A stretch of DNA of 64,000 nucleotides from positions 55,521 to 119,520 of the forward strand of contig JAKACX010000001.1 in the NCBI GenBank assembly GCA_021821055.1. Reading direction: 5' to 3'. The position numbers were made by a program, and so were the translations under genes. This document shows positions 39,580-48,278 of this stretch, one piece after another (the stretch's first letter is position 1; each line of letters starts with the position of its first letter). A model generated the notes under the pieces. It saw nothing but the letters and a program-made list of their open reading frames with translations, did no database searches and had not been told where the DNA came from. Source of the stretch: Bacillota bacterium. Lineage in GTDB: Bacteria > Bacillota > Bacilli > Alicyclobacillales > SLC66.

Positions 39580-40179
39580 TCACTGCCTGATTTCGCCGCT
39601 GTGCTGGTGGACGCCGTAGCGCCAGGCCTCCGGATCGTACGCCGGAACCTGGCCAGCATGTCCGCCTGTTTCCCATTGCGCGCCCGACCCGGCATTCCAC
39701 TGCCGGCCCTGCGGCGCCGACTGCTGCCACTGCTGTGCCTGGAGCGGCAGCCCCTCAGCCCTCCAGGACGGCTGCGGCTGTTGCGTTGGGTAGGGCTGCC
39801 CGGGCTGTTGCATCGGCTGATACCCGCCCATTTCACCGTAAAAGCCGCCCTGTCCGGCGATTTGCGCAAGTTGCGCCAGCGCCTGCCGATGCTTCTGGAC
39901 CGACTGCTGGACATCCTGCCGGTTCGCCTGGGGCGCCGGCGGATACCAGCCCTGTCTGTTCATCACCTGATAGCAGTCCGCCTGTTCGGACAGGGTCTCA
40001 TTCAGCAGGTTTTGCATGGTCTGCCGCACGTTCGGGCAGCTCGCTTCCGTGACGGCCGTGGCGTACTCCCGCGCGGTGTTTTTCAGCAAATTGAGAATCA
40101 CGGTGAACACGTCCTGCTCCCGCAAGGCCGCCTGCAGGCCCTGGCCGCCGGCCGAGCCGGTCATTTGGTGAGTATGCAT
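39580..40179 (-). CDS. Spore coat protein, CotF-like
   Basis: 199-residue protein with an N-terminal CotF/coat-F domain (about 15-100: DVFTVILNLLKNTAREYATAVTEASCPNVRQTMQNLLNETL) made of helices, and a C-terminal tail rich in Gln, Pro, Gly and Tyr (about 115-199), typical of cross-linked coat proteins. ATG with GGGAG 8 nt upstream. It follows a smaller partner gene. Expression in the mother cell under sigma-E/K is expected by family. Confidence 0.85.
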   Translation of the reverse strand: MHTHQMTGSAGGQGLQAALREQDVFTVILNLLKNTAREYATAVTEASCPNVRQTMQNLLNETLSEQADCYQVMNRQGWYPPAPQANRQDVQQSVQKHRQALAQLAQIAGQGGFYGEMGGYQPMQQPGQPYPTQQPQPSWRAEGLPLQAQQWQQSAPQGRQWNAGSGAQWETGGHAGQVPAYDPEAWRYGVHQHSGEIRQ

Positions 40180-40226
40180 CGGATCGTCTCCCTGTACTAT
40201 AGTGGATGCGCGACCGGCGGAGCGCT

Positions 40227-40433
40227 TCAATGCGCCACGGCCCCGTGCTGCTCGAGCAGATGCGTCAGTTCTGTGAAACGCCTCTGATGTTCGCCCTGGA
40301 CATGCTGCAGGAACTGCTGCGCGTCAGGCTGTGCGCCTTGGCGCGCCGCGTTTGCGGCTGAGCGCAGGAGCAGGTCCTCCGCGCCGAGCATGTCGTTGAT
40401 GTAGTTCAGTTCCTTGGTTGTCAACGGCTGCAT
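40227..40433 (-). CDS. Small coat-associated protein
   Basis: 68-residue helical protein (KELNYINDMLGAEDLLLRSAANAA, then Gln/His-rich). It resembles the small partners found before CotF-like genes. Excellent AAGGAGG site 6 nt before the ATG. A sigma-E-like -10 (GATACTAT, 40471-40478 on minus) lies upstream, without clear -35. Confidence 0.75.
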   Translation of the reverse strand: MQPLTTKELNYINDMLGAEDLLLRSAANAARQGAQPDAQQFLQHVQGEHQRRFTELTHLLEQHGAVAH

Positions 40434-40554
40434 GCAAATCCTCCTTGTCGTTCGAAAATATTCGCACCGGATAGTATCATGCGCGAAAATCTCTCCACTA
40501 TGCGCTCGATGAATTTGCTATGATGATGCGAGAGTCCATTGCGGAGGGGCGGAG

Positions 40555-41184
40555 ATGACGGACATCCTACGAAAGGCGGCGCTCGTCATGGCCCTCCTGT
40601 GCATTCTCGGGTCTGCCGTGTACACGAGTGTGGCGCTGCCCTCGCGCATCGATCAAGCCCTCGCGAGAAGCGCCGTCCCGGACCGCCTGGCGCGCGTGGA
40701 GGCGTCGCTCATCCGGTCCCATATCCACGGGACGGCGCGAACGACGGTCCTTTACCTGAATGGCATAGACGGCGGCGACAACTACTACCGCGTGAGGTAC
40801 CTGCTGTATCCGCTCCAGTTTGTAAGCTATTGGTCGTGGCAGCACCCGAACGCCGGCGGCGAAGTGTGGAACAAGCCGCGCTTCGCGACGGCGGACAGTC
40901 TGCGCCATATTCTCCTGCGCCAGCACGTCGACTATGTTGTGGCGTACCGCAGACCGGCCATGCTGCGCTTGCTCGGACGCACAAGCCAGGACTTCTATCT
41001 CTTTCGCGTTGACCGGCGCGCCTTGCGCAAGGGCGGGCCGCTCGCGGCCGCGCTGCGTCTCGTCTTACGGCATCCCCTGCCATGGCGCGGGCCCGTGCGA
41101 AAGCCGGCGACAAACGCGGAGCTCGCTTCTGCGCCTGTGACCATCCAAAGCGACGCACGTCTCTGGGGAGTGTCGGTCTCGTGA
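40555..41184 (+). CDS. Membrane-anchored hypothetical protein
   Basis: 209-residue protein, not recognised. Residues 1-28 form one membrane anchor. The soluble part has LYPLQFVSYWSW and a DSLRHILLRQHVDYVVAYRRPAMLRLLG stretch reminiscent of the C-terminal soluble parts of GT-C-type proteins. It overlaps the following membrane glycosyltransferase by 4 nt, so the two likely act together. ATG with GGAGGGGCGGAG upstream; an extended -10 (TGCTATGAT, 40516-40524) precedes it. Confidence 0.7.
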   Translation: MTDILRKAALVMALLCILGSAVYTSVALPSRIDQALARSAVPDRLARVEASLIRSHIHGTARTTVLYLNGIDGGDNYYRVRYLLYPLQFVSYWSWQHPNAGGEVWNKPRFATADSLRHILLRQHVDYVVAYRRPAMLRLLGRTSQDFYLFRVDRRALRKGGPLAAALRLVLRHPLPWRGPVRKPATNAELASAPVTIQSDARLWGVSVS

Positions 41185-42698
41185 TCATATTGGGTTTCGC
41201 ACTGTGGGCATCCACCGTCTGGATGACCGGTTTCCTGCTGGTCAGCGCCACCCCTGCCAGGACGCTGCCGCGCGGGGAGATAGCCGCTGTCGCCGGAGTG
41301 GTTGGCTCTGCCGCGCTGCCGCTCATGCTCTTTCTGCTCAATTGGCTCACCGGCTGGCCCATCATCAGCCAGGGGGTCATCGGCGACATCTTTATCGGCG
41401 CGCTCACGCTGACGGAGGCCGCGCTCCTTGCCCGCCTGACGCTGGGGAAGCCTGTCCGTCCGGGAGCGGGAGCGGACGCGGCGAAGAATCGGACGCGCGC
41501 ACGTCGGAGACCCGGTTCGAACAGGGCCGGCGACGCCGTTCTCATCGCCGTGCTGAGCGTCGCCCTGGCCGCGTTCTATTATTGGTTGTGGCGCGGCGTG
41601 CGCCGGCCCATTTTCGGTTGGGACGAGTACTCCTTCTGGCTGTATGCCGCCAAGGCGTTGCTGGTCCACGGGGGATCGGGCAGCGCGATGGTCCACGATC
41701 CGTATGCTTCGTACCCGCTCAGCTTCCCCTATCTCGTGGCGTGGTGCTACCGTCTCACTGGGGGCCTGTCAATCGAACGGGCCAAATGGGTGACGCCAGC
41801 CGTCACGACAGCGTTCTTCTGGTCGCTCTACATGGTCATGCGGCGCTTTCGCGTGCGCCCGGCCCTGGCGTTGCTTGGTGTCGTGCTCGCCGCCTGGGGC
41901 AGCCAGATGATCCTGTGGTACAATCTGATCGCGTACGGTGAGATGGCCTACGTCTGTGTCTACGTGCTCGCGCTGCTGTACGCGGCCTCGTGGCTGAACG
42001 TGCGCGAGCCGGCGCACCGGTCGGCTGACCTCTTCATGTTCGCGCTGCTCCTCGGACTGTCGGCGTTCGTCCGCGTCGACGGCGTCTACGTCGCCATCAT
42101 GACACTCATTATCCTCATGGTCGTCGGCGGCGCAAGACAGGTGCGGCAAAGAGGGCAAAACCGGCGTCTCGCCGCGTTTGCCCTGGTGTTCCCGATCGTC
42201 TGCTGGGAAGGATTCAAGCTCGCGCACCACGTCCGCGCCGGCTGGACATCGCGCATCACGCTCGGCGAACTGGGCGTGCGGCTGCAGCCCGCCTTTCTCT
42301 CCCGCGTCGTCGCGGCAGTATGGTTCACCATGACGAACTTCACCGTCTACCCGATCGTCCTGCTGCTCTTTTTCATGACCGTGATGACTGTTGTCTCCCG
42401 AAACCGGATCACACTCTTTCTCGTCCTGGTCGCCTACGCGCAGATCGTCTATCTGCTGGCCGCGTACGTGAGCGTATTCTCCGTATTTGAAGCGCTCCAC
42501 GCATCAAGTCTCGACCGCTATATGCTGCGGATCGACCCCATCACGGCGGCCGCCTTCATCATCTGGCTCGCGTCGGCGTCCGACAAACGGCCCGCCGTCG
42601 CCGCGCAGACCGGGGAGACAGAGGCCGGGGAGACCGCTGACCCGGAGCCGATCAGATCTTCGCTTGCCAGGAGACGAGAACGACCCCGACGAGAATGA
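41181..42698 (+). CDS. GT-C-like membrane glycosyltransferase
   Basis: 505-residue integral membrane protein with about ten hydrophobic helices. The first external loop pattern GWDEYSFWLYAAKALLVHG ... YASYPLSFPYL matches GT-C enzymes (PMT/ArnT-like), in which the acidic pair binds metal or the lipid-phosphate donor. A charged loop near 95-125 is cytosolic. GTG start in GTGA overlapping the previous stop. It is followed convergently by an EmrE/ArnE-like gene (47-bp overlap). A transfer from a polyprenyl-phosphate sugar to a cell-surface acceptor is inferred. Confidence 0.75.
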   Translation: MIILGFALWASTVWMTGFLLVSATPARTLPRGEIAAVAGVVGSAALPLMLFLLNWLTGWPIISQGVIGDIFIGALTLTEAALLARLTLGKPVRPGAGADAAKNRTRARRRPGSNRAGDAVLIAVLSVALAAFYYWLWRGVRRPIFGWDEYSFWLYAAKALLVHGGSGSAMVHDPYASYPLSFPYLVAWCYRLTGGLSIERAKWVTPAVTTAFFWSLYMVMRRFRVRPALALLGVVLAAWGSQMILWYNLIAYGEMAYVCVYVLALLYAASWLNVREPAHRSADLFMFALLLGLSAFVRVDGVYVAIMTLIILMVVGGARQVRQRGQNRRLAAFALVFPIVCWEGFKLAHHVRAGWTSRITLGELGVRLQPAFLSRVVAAVWFTMTNFTVYPIVLLLFFMTVMTVVSRNRITLFLVLVAYAQIVYLLAAYVSVFSVFEALHASSLDRYMLRIDPITAAAFIIWLASASDKRPAVAAQTGETEAGETADPEPIRSSLARRRERPRRE

Positions 42699-43008
42699 CG
42701 GCGACGCCGACCCAGCGCATGGGCGTCACCTGTTCGTGAAACACGACGATCGAGCCGACCAGGGCGAGAATGTAGGACAGGCTCTGCAGAGGATAGACCA
42801 CATTGAGTTGGGCGCGCGACAGTACGGCGAACCAGATGAGGGTGGCTATCACGTATAGGCCGAGGCCCGTCCAGATCAGCGGCGACAGAAAGACGGCGGG
42901 CAGGTTCTGCAGCGTCATGGCCCCGGTGCGCGTCAGTCCAATCTTGAAGAGCAATTGACCCGTCACGAGTAAAACGATATTGATAAGTACGAGTATGTAC
43001 ACGAGCAT
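42652..43008 (-). CDS. EamA/SMR-like four-helix membrane protein
   Basis: 118-residue protein with four transmembrane helices and the SMR/EamA half-unit pattern (VTGQLLFKIGL, VVYPLQSLSYILALVGSIVVFHEQVTPMRWVGVAVILVGVVLV). ArnE/ArnF-type flippase subunits have this form, which fits the neighbouring GT-C protein. ATG chosen for GGGGTG upstream; a GTG at 43020 is the alternative. Confidence 0.8.
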   Translation of the reverse strand: MLVYILVLINIVLLVTGQLLFKIGLTRTGAMTLQNLPAVFLSPLIWTGLGLYVIATLIWFAVLSRAQLNVVYPLQSLSYILALVGSIVVFHEQVTPMRWVGVAVILVGVVLVSWQAKI

Positions 43009-43099
43009 TGAAACTTTCACCCCGTTTTATGGTCCAGGCCAATTTGCCGCTTGCGCAGACGCGTTGTGCACAGCATAATGAAAGTCAGCATTTTCGTGA

Positions 43100-43205
43100 T
43101 AGACCGCCATGTGCGGCGCATCCGCACGCGAGCGGATCATGAAAATGCGACTCAATCGGGCGCCGCAGATGGCGCGGTACAGGTGAACTCGTATTTCTTT
43201 GGTAG
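43100..43205. repeat. Repeat A copy 2, 106 bp
   Basis: Second copy of the element at 22238-22343, in the same orientation and again between divergent genes. The second and third hairpins are unchanged; the first carries G to A at the stem-loop junction. In the longest open frame (minus strand) three of four codon differences change the amino acid, so it does not behave as a coding sequence. Confidence 0.85.
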
Positions 43206-43233
43206 CTACATCAGACAGGAGCGTGCGCCAACC

Positions 43234-43602
43234 ATGCAAGGCATTTTTCGTTTTGACGAACGTCTCGGCATCGAAGTTCCCGAGCTCGACCGCGAGTGGG
43301 AGCACCACTCGAAAGAGGAGCGGATGTCGATTCTAGAGCACTGGGAAACCATCCGGGGCGCGATACCCAACCGGCTGGCCCACTTCGAGGAACGGATCGC
43401 CCAACTGCAAGAGCTCATGCGCACGGAAGAAGACTGGGACGCCACGGTAAAACTGATGGATCAGATCAATGACTTCGCGAGCCGCATCGCGGATCTGAAC
43501 ATCCTCAGCCGGACGCAACCCGAGGCTGAATTGCACACCGACCCACCCGCGGTGAAATCGCACGCCGACGACTCAGAAGAGCACCGGTCGCGCGAGAAAT
43601 GA
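43234..43602 (+). CDS. Hypothetical coiled-coil protein
   Basis: 122-residue acidic protein, not recognised. Residues 20-90 are helical and probably coiled coil (HHSKEERMSILEHWETIRGAIPN, then FEERIAQLQELMRTEEDWD). The C-terminus is charged and disordered. The ATG lies 13 nt after GGAG and 29 nt after repeat A copy 2. Could be a small regulatory or structural protein; no function assigned. Confidence 0.65.
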   Translation: MQGIFRFDERLGIEVPELDREWEHHSKEERMSILEHWETIRGAIPNRLAHFEERIAQLQELMRTEEDWDATVKLMDQINDFASRIADLNILSRTQPEAELHTDPPAVKSHADDSEEHRSREK

Positions 43603-43621
43603 CAGTCGGCTCCTCCCCCTC

Positions 43622-43757
43622 GGGAACTGTGACAAAGTCCGCGATGCAGGCGGAATCATGCCATATACGGCGTCCGAGGCTTCAGTCGGACCCGGCGTCC
43701 GAGGCTTCAGTCGGACGCCCCGGCGTCCGAGGCCTCAGTCGGATTGTCACAGTTCCC
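43622..43757. mobile_element. Repeat B1: 136-bp element with 14-bp inverted ends
   Basis: Exact terminal inverted repeats at 43622-43635 (GGGAACTGTGACAA) and 43744-43757. Inside are three tandem hairpin units: GTCCGA/TCGGAC stems at 43672-43691 and 43697-43716, and TCCGA/TCGGA at 43726-43743, each with a GGCTTCAG-like loop. The hairpin with a CTTCAG/CTTTAG loop resembles right ends of IS200/IS605-type elements, suggesting a palindrome-associated non-autonomous element or remnant. No transposase is present. Confidence 0.7.
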
Positions 43758-43803
43758 CCGGAGAGCCGTTCACGGCCCTCCGGCTCCCGCCGTCGCCCGC
43801 GAT

Positions 43804-44502
43804 TCAGTAGCGGGGAAACTCGCGATCCCGGATCACTCCGGGTTCACCCTTTTCGACCAGTCTCTCGAGCGCGGCGCGCAGGACTTCCGATTGCACCTCT
43901 TGGGCAAACGGGCGCCCAAGCGAGTGACCGAACTTGAAGCCGACAGGGTGCATGGCCCGCGACGGGCGCATGAGGCCGGACGACTCGGGGTCGAGGGTGA
44001 TAAGAACCGTCGGGATGCCCACCATTTCAATATTGCGCTGAACCGTGACCACGGTTCGATGGCACAGCGGTCACCCGGCCGTCAGCACGACGGCGTCCGC
44101 CCGCGAACGGTCCACTTCGTGCGCTATGGCAGGGGCGGTGACGCTGTTGATCTCATTTAGCCGCAACGCGTAACCCATCATGGACAGGTGCTTTTCCGCC
44201 GTCGCCTTGATGAACCCCTCGGCCGCCAACTCCCGAAGACGGTCGATCGGAAAGATCGTGTTCGGATCCCGACGCGGCTCTTCCCAGTTGTAGTCATGAA
44301 TGGGGGCTCCGTGCGTCACCGTCAGATCCCGCACATCCACGTCCCCGGGAATCACCCGGTACGTCGCGTCGCCCGACACATCGTACGCATCCTGCTCCTT
44401 GAGATGAATCCCGGCCGTCGAGACGATCATGATCGTCATGTCCGCGAGCGCTTTGGTCACAGGCGTATACGGGATCGTCTTGCGGGACAGTTGTATCGAC
44501 AC
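43804..44502 (-). CDS. PrdB/GrdB-like reductase selenoprotein with in-frame TGA
   Basis: 232-residue protein of the glycine/sarcosine/betaine/D-proline reductase selenoprotein B family, close in size to PrdB. The frame runs from a GTG start (GGAGGG upstream) through TGA at 44071-44073 to a second TGA at 43804. Around the first TGA the product reads VVLTAG-U-PLCHRTVVTVQRNIE, placing selenocysteine 144 in the family UxxC redox motif. Upstream family features are present: IPYTPVTKALADMTIMIVST, FPIDRLRELAAEGFI. A bacterial SECIS hairpin follows (44040-44057). Stopping at the first TGA would remove the active site and leave the downstream homologous region untranslated. The gene stands alone, without grd or prd partners; substrate unknown. 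Confidence 0.85.
44040..44057 (-). promoter_or_regulatory. Bacterial SECIS element
   Basis: In the mRNA a perfect 7-bp stem (GAACCGU/ACGGUUC) with loop GGUC; the loop begins 20 nt after the UGA. E. coli fdhF has its GGUCU loop 18 nt after UGA, so position and loop agree well with SelB recognition. Confidence 0.75.
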
Positions 44503-44727
44503 GCCCTCACACCCTCCTGGATACGGCAATCTCCATCTCGTCCATCATACTACACAACGCAAGGCGACGCAGCGCGCCGCCTCGCACACGAGACTCCCGC
44601 ACCGGACCGTCGGCGAGGGCATCGCGAAGACCCCACGAAGGCCCCTCACCGGTTGCACGGCGCTGGTCCGCGGAGCCTCCGCGCAGGCGCCCGTCCTTCC
44701 CAGAGGCCGCCCACCCAGCCGCAACGC

Positions 44728-44764
44728 ACAAAAGAAGCTCCAAACGCGAGGCGTCTGGAGCTTC
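44728..44764 (-). terminator. Rho-independent terminator of the cold-shock gene
   Basis: GAAGCTCCA/TGGAGCTTC stem (44734-44742 with 44756-44764), with inner ACGC/GCGT pairing, followed on the minus strand by TTTTG. The stretch 44503-44727 between this and the selenoprotein gene shows no gene. Confidence 0.8.
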
Positions 44765-44782
44765 ATGCCATGTTCGCTCGGT

Positions 44783-44983
44783 TTAGAGCTTGACCACGTT
44801 CGCTGCTTGGAGGCCGCGGTTCCCGCGAACAACTTCAAAGCTTACGCGCTGTCCTTCATCGAGCGACTTGTAGCCGTCACCCTGAATGGCGCTATAATGG
44901 ACAAACACATCTTCCCCGCCAGGGACTTCGATAAAGCCAAATCCCTTTTCTGCGTTGAACCACTTCACTGTTCCTTCTTGCAT
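44783..44983 (-). CDS. Cold-shock protein (CspA family)
   Basis: 66-residue OB-fold nucleic-acid chaperone with RNP1 KGFGFIEV and RNP2 [14 protein letters not shown] precedes the ATG. The leader appears long (100 nt or more), as in other csp genes, and holds a 15-bp palindrome (45003-45017, ACCGCTG/CAGCGGT) just before the ribosome site. An extended -10 (TGTCATACT on minus) near 45110 is a possible promoter. Confidence 0.96.
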   Translation of the reverse strand: MQEGTVKWFNAEKGFGFIEVPGGEDVFVHYSAIQGDGYKSLDEGQRVSFEVVRGNRGLQAANVVKL

Positions 44984-45255
44984 CCTGTACTTTCCTCCTA
45001 CAACCGCTGTCAGCGGTACACCATGCTATTCGTCCACAGAGCCGCCATCGTAAAACGTCATCGCTGACGGTAAACTGCTTCGATCCTGTGTCGTCTGCTC
45101 AAGTATGACATACAAATGAGAAGAAGTCCAGTGTTCTTCCGTTTTTTTTTCGGGCATCCCCGTCTGACGGGGAGCGGCCCCCCAGGGCACTGCGACCAAG
45201 GCACTGCGATCAATCAAATCAGGTTGGCGCTTCATTCCGGAGGAGACCCGCTATC

Positions 45256-46077
45256 GTGACCGCATCGCACAGTTTGCCAGCCAGACGGCCCGAACTCGGC
45301 AAGTGGCTCTTGTGGAAATTATTTCACCAATCCGCGGCTCTCCGCCCCTATTTGCCGATGACGGCAAAGCTGTCCCCTGCCACATTTCACGAATTCACGG
45401 CCCGGTACCCTTCCGTCTACCTGAAACCGGTCGCCGGCGCCCGCGGTCGCGGCGTTATCCGCCTGTGGCGCACGCCGCAAGCGGCAAGACCTATTCTCAT
45501 CCAATTAGAGAACCGCCCGGTCCACCGCTGCTCTTCATGGGAAGAGGCATATCAGCAATATTTGGCCGTCTCCCACGGCCGACCCTACATCATCCAGCGC
45601 GACGTCGGACTGTTGACCTCCCACGGACGGGCATTCGACATCCGCGTGATGATGCAGCGCGACGCCAGCGGACAATGGCAGTGCACCGCAGTAGTGGCAA
45701 AAATAGCCGGGCCACACTCCGCCGTCACCAATATTGCCCGGAGCCGCGGCCGGGTCGTCCCACTGGCACACGCCCTGCAGTCCGCCGGGCCGCATCGCAC
45801 TGCCGCCCACTTGGCTATCGAAGGGCAGTTGCGCGAGTTGGGCCGGTTGACCGTGCAGCAACTGGAGACTTACCAGCGGTACGCGGAAATCGGTGTGGAT
45901 GCGGGGATCGACCGGCACATGCGAATCTGGCTGCTCGAGGCCAATACAGGCCCGAGCCACCGCCTGTTTCAACACATGGAGGACCCGTCCGTCTACGAAC
46001 TCGTGCAAAAGACGGCAAACGCTCGCCGTCGTCAGGCCGGGGCACGGGGAGTCAAGTTTCGGGCGGCGTCGCGCTGA
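45256..46077 (+). CDS. YheC/YheD-type ATP-grasp coat-associated protein
   Basis: 273-residue protein of the YheC/YheD family (ATP-grasp fold, associated with the endospore coat in Bacillus). Visible are SVYLKPVAGARGRGVIRL (nucleotide-binding region), IIQRDVGLLTSHGRAFDIRVMMQ, and the C-terminal metal-binding IWLLEANTGPS. Basic C-terminus. GTG start with GGAGGAG upstream. Peptide-ligase-like activity is possible by fold; the substrate is not known. Confidence 0.82.
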   Translation: MTASHSLPARRPELGKWLLWKLFHQSAALRPYLPMTAKLSPATFHEFTARYPSVYLKPVAGARGRGVIRLWRTPQAARPILIQLENRPVHRCSSWEEAYQQYLAVSHGRPYIIQRDVGLLTSHGRAFDIRVMMQRDASGQWQCTAVVAKIAGPHSAVTNIARSRGRVVPLAHALQSAGPHRTAAHLAIEGQLRELGRLTVQQLETYQRYAEIGVDAGIDRHMRIWLLEANTGPSHRLFQHMEDPSVYELVQKTANARRRQAGARGVKFRAASR

Positions 46078-46213
46078 CCCCGTGCAAACCCGGCAGATCC
46101 GGGCGCATGGGCGAATCAATCATGCGACAGTATGGGCGATCCTGCGTTTTCGCGGTATCCTGTGCGTGCAGGACACAACGGTCCTTCACGCGCGGACCTC
46201 GGGAGATGATGAA

Positions 46214-46957
46214 GTGGAAACCGTCGCACTGCTGTCCGATATACACGGAAACGCGACCGCTCTGGATGCCGTGCTGCGCGATCTGGAGCAACAGTCGGTC
46301 ACGCGCTGTTTTGTGCTGGGCGACATCGCCTATCGCGGCGCCGAACCGAAACGCTCCGTCGCCCTGGTCCAGTCCCTCGGCTGTCCGGTGATTGGCGGCA
46401 ACGCCGACCTGTGGGTCACCCGCGGGCTGCGCGCGGGCGAAGTCCGCAACAGTGCGCTGTCCCGCATGAACGCCGAGCGCGAGTGGACGGTGGAGTGCCT
46501 GGACGACGACGACCTCGCATACCTCGCGTCATTGCCCGATACGCATGAAGCCGCCGTCGCCGGTCTGAACTTCTCGCTGTGCCATGCCACGCCCGCCAGT
46601 CGTTTCGCCGTCGTCGCGCCAAACGCGACGGACGACGAACTGCGCGCCGCCTTTCTTTCGCCGCAAGGCCTGGCGGTCCATTTTCCGACGGTGGCCGCGT
46701 ACGGCCATATCCACCTTCCGTACATCCGCCATCTTGACGGGTGCGCCGTGATCAATCCCGGAAGCATCGGGCTGCCCTTCGACGGCGTGCCCCTCGCGTC
46801 GTACGCCACGGTGCAAGTGGACTCCGGACGGATCGCGGCGACGACCATCCGCCGTGTACCGTACAATATCGAGGTCGCGGTCGACGCGCTTGGGCGCGTG
46901 GGATACCCAGAGGCCGCCCGCATTGCCCGCGCCCTTCGTACAGGCACCGCCCCGTGA
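46214..46957 (+). CDS. Metallophosphoesterase, YfcE/MJ0936-like
   Basis: 247-residue calcineurin-like phosphoesterase. Metal ligands are in order: LLSDIHGNATAL, VLGDIAYRGAEP, IGGNADLWV, LCHATPAS and AAYGHIHLPYI. Likely a phosphodiesterase acting on small molecules. GTG start with GGGAG 8 nt upstream. The following 118 nt show nothing. Confidence 0.9.
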   Translation: METVALLSDIHGNATALDAVLRDLEQQSVTRCFVLGDIAYRGAEPKRSVALVQSLGCPVIGGNADLWVTRGLRAGEVRNSALSRMNAEREWTVECLDDDDLAYLASLPDTHEAAVAGLNFSLCHATPASRFAVVAPNATDDELRAAFLSPQGLAVHFPTVAAYGHIHLPYIRHLDGCAVINPGSIGLPFDGVPLASYATVQVDSGRIAATTIRRVPYNIEVAVDALGRVGYPEAARIARALRTGTAP

Positions 46958-47075
46958 CGCGACGGTCCCGCCTCCACCCGCCGCCTCACGTTCGGAGCCC
47001 GATGCGCCGACGACCTTCACGCGCGTCCCTGCAGGATAGCGGCGGAATTGCCGGGCCGCGCCCGCAGGATGGCCC

Positions 47076-48161
47076 CTACTTGATGGAGCCCGTTTCCGCA
47101 AAGCGCTTCGCGAGGATGTCAATTTCGCGCTTGAGTTCGGAAACCAGTTCCGCTTCCGGCACCTTGCGCATCACCTCTCCGTAGCGAAACAGCAGTCCTT
47201 CGCCGCGGGCTCCAGCAATGCCGATGTCCGCTTCGCGCGCTTCCCCCGGGCCGTTCACGGCACAGCCGAGAACTGACACCTTGATCGGCGCGCGAATGTT
47301 CTGGACGTACTCTTCAATCTCATTGGCGACGCTGATCAGATCAATGTCGATCCGGCCGCACGTGGGGCAGGAAATCAGAGTCACGCCGTTGCTGATGATG
47401 CCAAACGCCTTGAGCAACTCGCGCGCCACCCGGATCTCTTCGACCGGATCGGCCGACAGGGAGACGCGGACCGTATTGCCTATCCCCATGGAGAGCAGCG
47501 CGCCGAGACCCGCCGCGCTCTTGACGGTCCCGCCAAACAGCGTCCCGGCTTCGGTGATGCCGAGGTGCAGCGGATAGTCGAACGTACCCGCCGCGAGTCG
47601 GTAGGCTTCAATCGCCAGCGGAACATTGGACGCTTTCATGGACACGATGATATCGTAAAAATCAAGTTCCTCCAGAATGCGGATGTGATGCAGCGCGCTC
47701 TCGAGCATCCCCTGCGCCGTGGGATAACCGTGGCGCGCGAGGATCTCGCGTTCGAGCGACCCCGCATTCACGCCGATGCGTATGGGGATGCCGCGCTCCT
47801 TGCACGCCTTGACCACTGCCTCCACACGGTCGCGCTTGCCGATATTTCCGGGATTGATGCGAACCTTGTCCACGCCCTGTTCAATGGCGCGCAACGCAAG
47901 CCGATGGTCAAAGTGAATGTCTGCCACGAGCGGTATGTCGATCTGCGCCTTGATCTCCTTGATGGCCTCTGCCGCCTGCGGCGTGTTGACCGTCACCCGG
48001 ACAAGCTCGCAGCCCGCATCCTGCAGGCGGTGAATCTGCGCGACGGTCGCATCGACGTCCGCCGTTTTTGTCATCGTCATACTCTGGATATGAACCGTGT
48101 CACTGCCTCCGATGGTCAAGGGGCCGACTCTCACCGGACGCGTATCTTTGCGCTGATACAT
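47076..48161 (-). CDS. ispG: 4-hydroxy-3-methylbut-2-enyl diphosphate synthase
   Basis: IspG/GcpE, 361 residues, an Fe-S enzyme of the MEP isoprenoid pathway. The TIM-barrel part ([43 protein letters not shown]) precedes the Fe-S domain with ligands in ISCPTCGRI and [12 protein letters not shown] plus the conserved Glu. ATG with AAGGAG 7 nt upstream; the frame is open further up but not used. A TATAAT at 48254-48259 (minus) is a possible -10. Its cluster would be supplied by the SUF system at the start of the window. Confidence 0.97.
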   Translation of the reverse strand: MYQRKDTRPVRVGPLTIGGSDTVHIQSMTMTKTADVDATVAQIHRLQDAGCELVRVTVNTPQAAEAIKEIKAQIDIPLVADIHFDHRLALRAIEQGVDKVRINPGNIGKRDRVEAVVKACKERGIPIRIGVNAGSLEREILARHGYPTAQGMLESALHHIRILEELDFYDIIVSMKASNVPLAIEAYRLAAGTFDYPLHLGITEAGTLFGGTVKSAAGLGALLSMGIGNTVRVSLSADPVEEIRVARELLKAFGIISNGVTLISCPTCGRIDIDLISVANEIEEYVQNIRAPIKVSVLGCAVNGPGEAREADIGIAGARGEGLLFRYGEVMRKVPEAELVSELKREIDILAKRFAETGSIK

Positions 48162-48278
48162 AGGAAAACTCCTTGGACCGTCGTGCCGCCGGGCCAGCCC
48201 TAGCGCGGGCCGGCGCACCCTTGCGGATGGGCGGAAAATCGTCCTTCGACCCTATTATACTACCCGACAAATGCTGGC

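Noticed and set aside
43672..43743. Possible short CRISPR array
   Set aside because: Three 20-bp palindromic units are separated by only 5-8 bp, far shorter than spacers, and lie within inverted ends; no cas genes.
45121..45190. Terminator near 45150 from the T-run and CCCCGT/ACGGGG hairpin
   Set aside because: On the plus strand the T-run precedes the hairpin and on the minus strand an A-run follows it, so it cannot work as an intrinsic terminator in either direction.
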